From NCBI GenBank assembly GCA_022606425.2, contig JAHDVF020001374.1, positions 124,001 to 188,000 of the forward strand: DNA of 64,000 bases. The letters are read 5' to 3'. Shown here piece after piece: positions 43,455 to 52,700 of the stretch. The translations under genes were made by a program, and so were the position numbers. The notes beneath the pieces were generated by a model. That model did no database searches, was not told where the DNA came from, and saw nothing but the letters and a program-made list of their open reading frames with translations. Positions within the stretch are counted from its first letter, which is position 1, and the number at the start of each line of letters is the position of its first letter. Origin of the DNA: Lepidostoma basale. Its lineage: Eukaryota > Arthropoda > Insecta > Trichoptera > Lepidostomatidae.

Positions 43455-43740
43455 TTACTTAAACGGCCGAAGTTTTCCATTAATGGGCACAGGATTCTTC
43501 CATAGTTCTCCACGCATTCCTATCTTGTACTATTTGGATCCAGTTACCAAACCATTTTTCGAATGTCATATGTTTCTTAGTCTTCACTCTATCACACTTC
43601 TGGTTCATCTTTCGTTTACCAATCTGGCAACATGTCCCGCAAATAACGATTTGAGCTTACCTTATATTTCATTTCCGTTGTACTCAGCATACTTTGGTCT
43701 TGAGAGTCTCCGCCCTCGCCTCAATGCCACATATTAATAT
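43455..43740 (-). mobile_element. LINE C-terminal fragment
   Basis: Minus strand: KTKKHMTFEKWFGNWIQIVQ, DRNAWRTMEESCAH. The ...QDR.AWR pattern is the last segment of RTE-like proteins (compare AQDRGAWRKIIKE at 44100). Confidence 0.6.
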
Positions 43741-44064
43741 CTGTCACCAAAATCTAAACAGAAGTAACAGTCGATTTATAAGATTTTTGTGATATAAGTT
43801 TTCTATTAAACTGCGATATCGAGGATTATTTCAAAGACGAAACTCGATGTTTTCTTCAATAGCAGACAAATAATACTGCTAGCGCCAAATCATAAAAATA
43901 ACTTTAACATTACTCTCAAAAATTCTTGTCAACTTTTAAAATAAGCAACTTTTAAAATTGAAATCAAGATATTTCTGTCTTTTTATAATTTCCTACTATT
44001 TTACGTACTTTTTTAATTAGTAATTTCCTTTATTTTTTAATTGTATATATTTCCTGTTTTATAT

Positions 44065-44466
44065 ATACTTACTTACTTCCTATGGCCATACAACTCTTGA
44101 AGAATTTTAGTCTCCTTGATGATTTTTCGCCAAGCTCCTCGATCCTGCGCCTTTTGCTCCCAGCAGTCCGATTCGCCCAAACTAGCCAGGTCAGCCAGAA
44201 CATTGTCCATTTGGCGTTGTCTAGGCCTTCCTAGAGGTCTTACTCCAGTCGGTCTAGACGCGTACAGGGTCTTGATTGCTCTGGTCTCTTCGGCTCGGCA
44301 TACATGCCCAATCCATGCTAGGCGACCGGCTCTCACGGTGCTCGTTATAAGGGGCTGCTGGGTCATCGTACGGATCTCTTGGTTGGTCCTATGCCTCCAA
44401 ATTCCCGCTGCAACACCGGGTCTGGGTCCCAGGATAATTCTAAGTATTCTATTCTCAAACCAGTAG
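44065..44466 (-). mobile_element. LINE C-terminus, intact frame
   Basis: Minus frame from about 44462: WFENRILRIILGPRPGV, IWRHRTNQEIRTMTQQPLIT, RAGRLAWIGHVCRAEETRAI, GRPRQRQMDNVLADL, WEQKAQDRGAWRKIIKETK and a stop. R.R..W.GHV.R, GRPR..W and AQDR..WR are diagnostic of the post-RT tail. About 130 codons are uninterrupted, so this copy is relatively young. Confidence 0.87.
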
Positions 44467-44799
44467 ATGTTTTAAATATACTATTTTTTTCACCCAATTT
44501 TATATTATAGTTGGATTTAATTTAATTTAAACAAGCGTACCGCCCGCCACTGTTTTGGGTGAATATTGTATTATATGTATGTACATATGCCGAAGGTCTG
44601 TATCTTTATTGGCAAGAGACAAGCAGTTTTACCGTCAACAAAGATAAACCAGGCTGTCCCCATGGGCTGCAAGAGATCCGCCAAACACATCCGATTATTT
44701 ATTTAAAATATTTCAACAGCTATTCTATGGAGCAGAGACTGGTCGTGTAAATAAACTTAACAATTATGTTATATTATTTCAAGCAGTGTAGAGTCCGTT

Positions 44800-45115
44800 C
44801 ACGACAGGGAGATCGTTTGCAATAGTATGAATGACAGCTTACACCTATTCTTAATAGATGGCGCTAGTGTAGATTGAACTAGTAACATGTGGAGTGTAGT
44901 GCAACATAGTAGCATATATACAACTTCCAAAAATTTGTCAGACATGATGTGTTCGTAAGAAGGGCGTAATGGGGAATGTTGTTAACATAAAGTGATCGCT
45001 TAACCCAACCAACGACAGGCCATAAGTCCTGTAAACGCCTGGACCACCATATTCTGTTTCCGAAAAACAATTTGCATCTTCGTCTCTATTGAGATACAAT
45101 CAATCCTTAAGAATG
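44800..45115 (-). mobile_element. SINE-like/foldback-family element, minus copy
   Basis: It matches 3950-4230 in reverse and the palindrome arm at 39097-39223 ('ccataagtcctgtaaacgcc', 'cttcgtctctattgagatac'). It ends 'aatcaatcctta', the family terminus. The segment 'agatggcgctagtgtagatt' also matches 4160-4185. Confidence 0.78.
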
Positions 45116-45578
45116 ACAGTGCGTTTACAAAAAATCTAGACGCTATTTTTATTTCATTTTTTTTATGATTGAAAAACAAAAAAAAAATTCACTCGTATAT
45201 TCAAACATTGAAATAAATAAACAAGTTATTTTTGTTATTTTTTATTTAACAAAAATGCTATCGGCTTAATTGTAATGATTTTTAAAATTAAGTTCATTAA
45301 AATTATAATTTGCTTATAAATTTTTTCTTGGAAAAGCGACTAAGGGTGAGACTTATAATAATAATTATATTTTTTCCTTTATTGGTTTTTATTATAAAAA
45401 TATTCGATTCTTGCAGTTGTTTATCTCTACTATATTATAACATATCTTTCTGGATTATATATTTAAACTGTACAGAGCTGACTCAGTTAATATGGAATTA
45501 ATCAATAATAAAAATCATATTTCAAAAATACTCCTGCAAAACGAGTATTTTTCGAATCACCGAGTATACCCGAGAGTT

Positions 45579-45876
45579 TAACCTTCGTGGCCGAGTGGTA
45601 AGTGCATTCGCAGCCACCCCGAAGGTTCCGGGTTCGTTTCTCGGCGAGGGCAGTGTGATTGTCACATTGTCTTTGATCTGGTGTAGATTTCACGTGACAA
45701 TAAAATGGCGATAGATTAGCTACCTATCACATGTCACGAGAATCACTATGGAAGCTATAATACCCTTTACATCTATTTGGCTCATGCTGTCTAACTATAG
45801 ATACTTTTAACATTAATTTGCCTCGCACTGTAATGACGCAAAGAGCTATTCAACAAAATAATAATATTAATAATAT
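45579..45876 (+). mobile_element. tRNA-derived SINE, type-A tail
   Basis: ACCTTCGTGGCCGAGTGGTA (box A region), GGTTCCGGGTTCGTTTCTCG (box B), the standard body, then an apparent partial duplication of the 'ggctcatgctgtctaactat' to 'ttgcctcgcactgtaatgac' end, and an (AAT)n tail. Confidence 0.9.
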
Positions 45877-46500
45877 ATGATCTCTCTCTCTGCAATTTCC
45901 TCTATTCTTCTCTTCCATTCTTCCCTGTCTTGTGCGGCTCTTTTGAAATCTGCATATGATGAGCAGCGCACGTCCACCAACAGGCCCTCCAGGAACTCTC
46001 GGCGTGGGCGTCCCTTAGAGTTTGTCCCCTCGGCCATACCCTCCATTATGGCATGTAAGAGGCCTTCTTGTCGTATTACATGGCCGATCCATCTTTCACG
46101 CCTTTCGGGCAAGGTCCTAAGCATGTGCCTTCCTCCCTCGATTCTTGGGAGAACCTCCTCATTTGTAATGTGGTCCCTCCAGGAAATTCCTAATAGTCTT
46201 CTATAAAACCACATCTCAAAAGCCTCTAGTCTCCGTTTATCTCTTTTGGATAGGCACCATGTCTCGCAGCCATACATCAAGATACTCCATACATAAGTCT
46301 TGATGAGGAGTATTCTCAGTTTTAGGTATATATTATGCGATTCTATTATTTTCGACCTTTTATTAAATGGCTGTCGACCTCGCTCTTAGGCCGACCGTCC
46401 CATTGGTACGAGGTAGACAAACTGTTTGGTGTTTTTTAGTGGAACTCCTGACATCACTACTCTTATCTGATGTTGATCATCACACAGTATGATCATGACA
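45867..46500 (-). mobile_element. LINE C-terminus
   Basis: Minus frame 46280-45867: MMYGCETWCLSKRDKRRLEA, FEMWFYRRLLGISWRDHITN, ERRERWIGHVIRQEGLLHAI, GRPRREFLEGL, AAQDREEWKRRIEEIAE. YGCE.W.L, FE.W.YRR.L.ISW.D..TN and GHV.R are hallmarks of the region after the reverse transcriptase. The upstream continuation (46386-46480) reads VMSGVPLKNTKQFVYL. It ends about 60 bp before a ChAT exon. Confidence 0.88.
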
Positions 46501-46561
46501 AGGGATAAAAAATCTGATGCAGAGAAATTGAACGCCCAATTTTTTTGTGTAATTTTTCCAG

Positions 46562-46765
46562 TCAAGTCAGCTTTCGAAGCTGCCGCTCCCCCCGCTGGAG
46601 CAGAGCATGGCGCGCTACCTGGACGCGCTGGAGCCCGTGCTGGGCGCCACCAGCGTGCGCATGGCCACGGCGCGCCAGCTCGCCCGCACCTTCGGGACGC
46701 CCAGCGGTCCCGGGGCGCGCGCGCAAGCGGCGCTCGAGAGGCGCCGGGAAGAGGTCGACAACTGG
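46562..46765 (+). CDS. ChAT: ChAT exon (N-terminal signature)
   Basis: Acceptor 'aatttttccag' ends at 46561. The exon reads SSQLSKLPLPPLEQSMARYL ... EVDNW in phase 0. Donor GTGAGT starts at 46766. LPLPP.EQ(S/T)...YL is the first acyltransferase signature. It is a 204-bp exon. The large plus frames beyond 46766 are read-through into the intron. Confidence 0.94.
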
Positions 46766-49700
46766 GTGAGTCATTTATACAGATGCATAGCAGAGAATGG
46801 AAGATGACCTTCAGAGAATGCTCTACAAATTCCGACACACATTTAAAAAATATAACATGACGATTTCTACTAGTAAAACGTACTACTTAACAACAACAAC
46901 AAACCATCACACCGTTTCCCCGCAGGGGTACGCCGAGAGAATGGACCGCCACACTACTCTATCCTGGTAAACCTCTCTAGCTTCCTCCACATTCATACAA
47001 CGAGTCATACACGCACGTCGATTCCTCCGACTTCTAACATGACCAACCTTTAAAATTTGATTAATTCGGTCATGTCATGTTTTCCTCGGTCTGCCTCGAC
47101 TTCGTACCCCATTTATTTCATTAACGTATACTTACTTAACCATTTTTTCTCCATCCATGCGTTCCATATGTCCGAACCAACGCAGCAATCCTTTCATAAT
47201 TTTGTTGATAATACCTTCTTCCGCTCTACATTCCTTTCTTATATCAGCATTTGAGATTCTGTCGTTTATCGTTCTACCACACATACGTCTTAGGGACCTC
47301 ATCTTTACCGCATTTATTCTACTCTCATCCTTCTTCTGCCAGTTCCATGCTTCGCTTCCATACATAAGGGTTGGGACCAGAACTCCATTGTGAACGGCCG
47401 TTTTCGCTTTCATGAATAAATTCTTTACTGCTTAACGATATCAAAAGAGCCGCTCAGATGTAAACTGATCATCGATAACACACCTGTTCTCAATAGATGC
47501 CTTAAAAATTAATTTTGCAATGTCTGTTGATGAAATAAACTGATTTGATTTCATTTGATTTTTTAGGCGTCAATCCTGGTGCGGTCACGGGATTTCATTG
47601 TTCAAGTTTCAGCAGCATTAAGAAATATTCTGAATTTGACCTTCCAATGATCAGAATCTAATAATGTCTGATATAAATGGTGCTCATGTGTCTCTTAGAT
47701 GTATTACTTTACTAGTATTTGTCGTGAAATATGTTAGTGTACAATATCGTCACATGCCAACCAAGTATTGTCAATAGTACTACTTCATGTTTTCGACGGA
47801 TGTTCTAAAGTTATTATCATATTCATCATCTGACAAGAGTCTTTTTCTTCTTCTCTTAAGACATATCTATACTGCTGAATGTAGGCCTCTTCAAAAGATT
47901 TTAATTTTTACTTTATATCGCAAATCTCATACATCGTCTGTCCTCGACTAGAATTATGTCGTCGGCCCATATTTTTTGGGGTTCACCAATACATCTTTTT
48001 TCGTCCCATGGTTTCCACGTCAAGACTCTGGGTGCCCTTCTGTTTTATTTCCCTCTTTGATGGCATATATCGAGAGGGATTTTCGTGCACATATCGAGAG
48101 GATTTGTGACATTGCACTGAGGATATTGGGGTTCATCGTCTGGACCGGAAGAGTTTTTAGAGATCCCAATGTGCTCAGAGTCCTATATAACGCGTTGGTT
48201 CGGAGCAGACTCGAAAGTGGTTCTGTGATATGCAGACCTCACGAAGCGAGATATTCTCCGTTATGCTGGAAAGGATTCAGGAAAAAAATCTGAGGTATCA
48301 CTACATGAGGGAGTATGGTAGTTATCCGTAGCTATATCGCACGACATTTCTTTTGGGAATACTCGGGACTACAGCTTCGAAGAGATAGGCATCTCATTAC
48401 CCATTTCTTTAAATTAATCAGGGGGTATTTCGAGAACTCGGCCGTGCTAGTAGGTGTTGGTCTTTTTGTCCCAGATTGATATCTCCGACATCGACAGCAC
48501 AGATTGTTTTACCTACCGGCCACCAGAACTAATCTACCTCTGGTGACACCGGTGGGAAGAGCAATTAGTCTGCTGAACGCGGTCTACTCGGAGTCGACGT
48601 TTTTATATTAGTGAATGCACGTTCAGGGGACAAATACTCTTGACTTTAGAAAGTATCTTGTCTTTCTGATGTCGAATTTTGTTGTATTTTTATAATATTT
48701 TACCTGTACTTAATAGATGCCTTAAACATTTTCCTGTTTGTAATGTCTTTTGAGTTAAAAAACTGATTTGTATGAGTATGTACTCTACATTTCCACAAGA
48801 GTTATTAAGAAATACATGAAGCATATTGTTATTGCGCATCTAAGCGTGTACTCGAAGTACTCACCTCACCACGCACAAACGCGTAATCGATAATCAACCT
48901 GTTAAGTTAATTTTTCTAAATCCCACGAGACTTATAAGGTTACGTGTGTTCTCCAGGCACACGAGTACTGGTTCAACGACATGTACATGGACGTCCGCCT
49001 GCCTGTGATGGTGAACTCCAGTCCGGGAATGGTGTTACCACCACGAAATTTCCTCACGGCGCAATCCGTGGCCAAGTTCGCTGCCTGCATGGTGGACGGC
49101 ATCGTGGACCACAAGGAGATGCTAGACAGGTAAGATAACATCCACCATCACTTAATCTATCTTCACCTAATCATTTTTATCGTTTATTATTGTTATTACA
49201 GTGGCGGTACTCCTACAGAAGCCCAAAGGCCCGGCTTGCGTAAGAAATTTTGAATCAAAACCTCTTCTGGCTTACAGAGGTTCAGCTCTTGTGGCTTTTC
49301 CTCTTACGGCTGATGGGAACATTTTTGGAAGGTTTGGTGGGTTGTTGGTTTATGCGGGGGCATGATTACTTAGATTTGGGGCTTTTGATTCAAAATTTCT
49401 TAGACAAGCTGGGCTTTTGGGCTTCTATGGGAGTCCTGCCACTGGTTATTATGATGTCTTTTTAAAAGGTTACCTTAAAAAAAATCTATGATAGTATATG
49501 TTTTAATACAATTCATCATTTAATTAGAAATGATAGCTTTTCACTTGGTCTTAACATGGAACATTTTTACAGCGGCTTTTAATTCCATAATGACGAATAT
49601 ATTTATGAATAAAAACACTGTTTTTTCCACTTTCGAAAGTTTATTTTTCTCAACAAGTTTTGAAGGTTTTATATTATAACTTCATCATCAGAAGAACGAT

Positions 49701-52700
49701 ATGAATTAACAAAAGTTTACATCATCATCCCGATTACGACGATGTACCTTCGAAACATGTGGAGAAAATAAAATCAAAGGTGGAGAAAATAGTGATTTTA
49801 TTCATAAAATAGTATACGAAATGAAAAAAGCATACCATTATTGTAAAATTAAGCTAAACATACACTTATTCTCGTTCAGAGGGGAGCTGCCTACCGAACG
49901 ATGCACCTCCCGAGAGAAGGGACAGCCCTTGTGCATGGAGCAGTACTACAGGCTGCTGACCTCCTACCGGGAGCCAGGCCTGGGCCGAGACAGCCTCAAC
50001 ACACTTCCCAGGCCGGCCCCAGAGACTACAGACACCAGGGATGAGCACATCATCGTGGCCTGCAGGAATCAGGTTTATACTTCTTCTTATTTTGTTTCCC
50101 AGCAAAAACTCCACTGCTGAATATAGGTATCTTCAAATAGTCACCATTTCCATGTATCCTGCGCGACTCTCATCTATCGTCTTCTCCTGACTGGGATTAT
50201 TATATCATCAGGGCATCATTTTATAGGTCGACCGACGTTTCAATTTCCCTCCTATAATCTCCATGTTACTATTTGTGCCCATCTATCTATTTCCTGTCTG
50301 ACAACTTAACCTTTCAATTTCCATTTTTGATAGTCTAATGATTTTATCTCTAGGTGGAAGCTCATTTTTAATTAAATAAATATAAGTTTTGGTTTGACTT
50401 TTTCTTTTTATATATACTTTGTATATAGGTACAACAATATTAAATTTACATATCAGACATGTTTCGGACAAGCAGTCCTTCTTGAGTGATACATATTATA
50501 AAGATACATATTTAAAATATTATAAAACTGTTTACAAATATGATCAATTTTGACAGATGTTATAAAGATTTTTAACATCTGTATAAAGTGATCATATTTG
50601 TAAACAGTTTTATAATATTTTGAATATGTATCACTGAAGAAAGACTGGTTGTCCGAAACATGTCTGATGTGTAATTTTATTAGTGTTGTATAACTAACTA
50701 ACTAACTTACTAACCATCACGCCGTCTCCCCGAAAGGGTAGGCAGAAAGAATGGACTGCCACACTTTAATCGATGCGGCACTCCATCCTTCTCTTTTCGC
50801 CATCGCCAGAGACGCGATGTGATGGGTTGCGAACCTCATCGCCACAGTATATAAAAAAGGAAAAAACAAATAAAGCATCTACAACACAAAGTACCTATGG
50901 CAAACATGGAAGAAAATATGTTTTTGTCTTTATTTCGATAGCGTCCGGTTTGGCCAGACTGTTCCACCAGTCTATTGATGTTAGGAAGTCTGGCGAAACT
51001 TGTCGCTTTCGAAGTAAAGAGAATAGTGGGAGGAGAGTTTAAAATAATCGTTTTATTAAATTATTATTTCCATTTGTCAATAAGATCTATCACACCAGCA
51101 AGCTTTGTCTGGCGTCTAATTTCAATATTTGGTATTTCAACCTTTTTTCTTTCAGTTTTATTGCGTGGCAGTGAAAGCAGCAGATCGCGGCAGGCTGACA
51201 GAGCAAGAGCTAGCCGACCAGCTCCTGGCAGTGTTGAGTGAAGCCCCAGGACTCCGTCCACCTCCCCTCTTGGCCCTGCTCACGGCCTCCGACAGAGACA
51301 CCTGGGCCAAAGGGAGGGATATTCTTTGTCAAGGTATGTTCATATGAATAGCTAACTATTAAGCGGTAACCAACTAACCATCAAACCGCTTTCTGCCAAG
51401 ACACACACGTCGCATCCCCAAGTAAACTTCTCTAATCGGTGCTGAGTAATACGTACACATTACGTCTAACAACTTAACTGTCATTATTAACTGTTTAATT
51501 TGGATCACCGTTATATTGTACCATCATAATTTATTAATTAAATTTTCTACGATGTTTTCGCGACAGCTGTTTCGTCAATTCGTAAAACTGGAAAAACGTA
51601 ATTTATATAGCGCTCAAAACTCATTAATGCAATTTATCACTGTTAAAATTAAGTACGGGAAGAAACTATTGACAATGTTTAACAATACATGAAAGTGAAA
51701 TCACACTTTATGTAAGCGAAAAAGGCCAATCATAATTGTGTTATATTTCCAACCCTTGCGAATGGAAGCGAAGCACGGCTGTTGTCATTGGTTTTAATTA
51801 TTTAATTTGGAGTTTTACAACATTGTTTAAGTCAATAAATACCAGAGTTTCACATTCAACAATTTAATAGTTCAAATGAATATATAAGGGTCCAATGAGA
51901 TGATCACACATAGTTCACTGCCTTAGTTTTTCTAGATTTCATTTGGTCGCATCGGTCTGTCTCTGTGAGTTAAGGGAATGGTATGATGATTATAATGTCC
52001 AAACAATGCATCCCGTCAATATATTTATTGTGGATGTAAAACTCCATATTAAATAATTAATACGAATGAAAACGTCAGTTTTATTATGTTTTATGGGAAT
52101 GACATGTTTTGCTCTTCTAAAGCATTATCAAATGTGATTTGATCATCATTCTTGATCATCGCACGTTGAAAACAAAAGTGAAACAATACAAAAATCTCAA
52201 TTTTTCAGTACGGTCATTTAAAGTTTTTGTGAGGTCAATAACTTGACTGTGAGTAGAAATATATCTAATGTTGTTGTTTTATATATTAGTTTAGATATTA
52301 TTCCATCAGAATCTAGTTGATTTTAATTAGGTTAATAAGCAGGCAAAACTTTAAATGACCGTACTGAAAAATTGAGATTTTCGTACAGTGTCACTTTTGT
52401 TTTCAACGTGCGATATGTCATTTGATAATACCTGAGAAGGGCGAAACATGTCATTCCCATAAAATGTAATAAAACTAATAGAAAACTGACGTTTTCATTC
52501 GTATTAATCATCCTATCAAGTAAAAATGACTTGGATTTTATGGTATCGTCATTAATTTATTTATTGTATTTCAGACGAGTCTAACAGGCGTAACTTGGAG
52601 TTGATCGCAGGCTCGCTCTGCGTGGTCTGCCTGGATGAGCCCCTTCCACCAGGCTGGGTGCGGGAGTCTTCCCGCGCCTCCAACGTGGCTCGAGATGACA

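Larger units (their letters stand above)
50380..50920. repeat. foldback with two hammerheads, split by a SINE-like insertion (ChAT intron)
   Basis: The left arm has a minus hammerhead at 50450-50493 (core CTCAAGA, so G5 is mutated). The right arm has a plus hammerhead at 50629-50669. The outer right arm 'agtatataaaaaaggaaaaa', 'cataaagcatctacaacaca' resumes at about 50850 after an insertion at 50694-50845. Confidence 0.8.

Noticed and set aside
44116..44466. 116-codon plus frame
   Set aside because: Antisense of the LINE tail at 44065-44466. The minus frame carries the conserved GHV and GRPR motifs.
46386..46860. Large overlapping frames on both strands over the first ChAT exon
   Set aside because: They are shadows of a GC-rich exon. 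The minus frames and the 123-codon plus frame cross splice sites, while the exon frame alone matches the acyltransferase signature.
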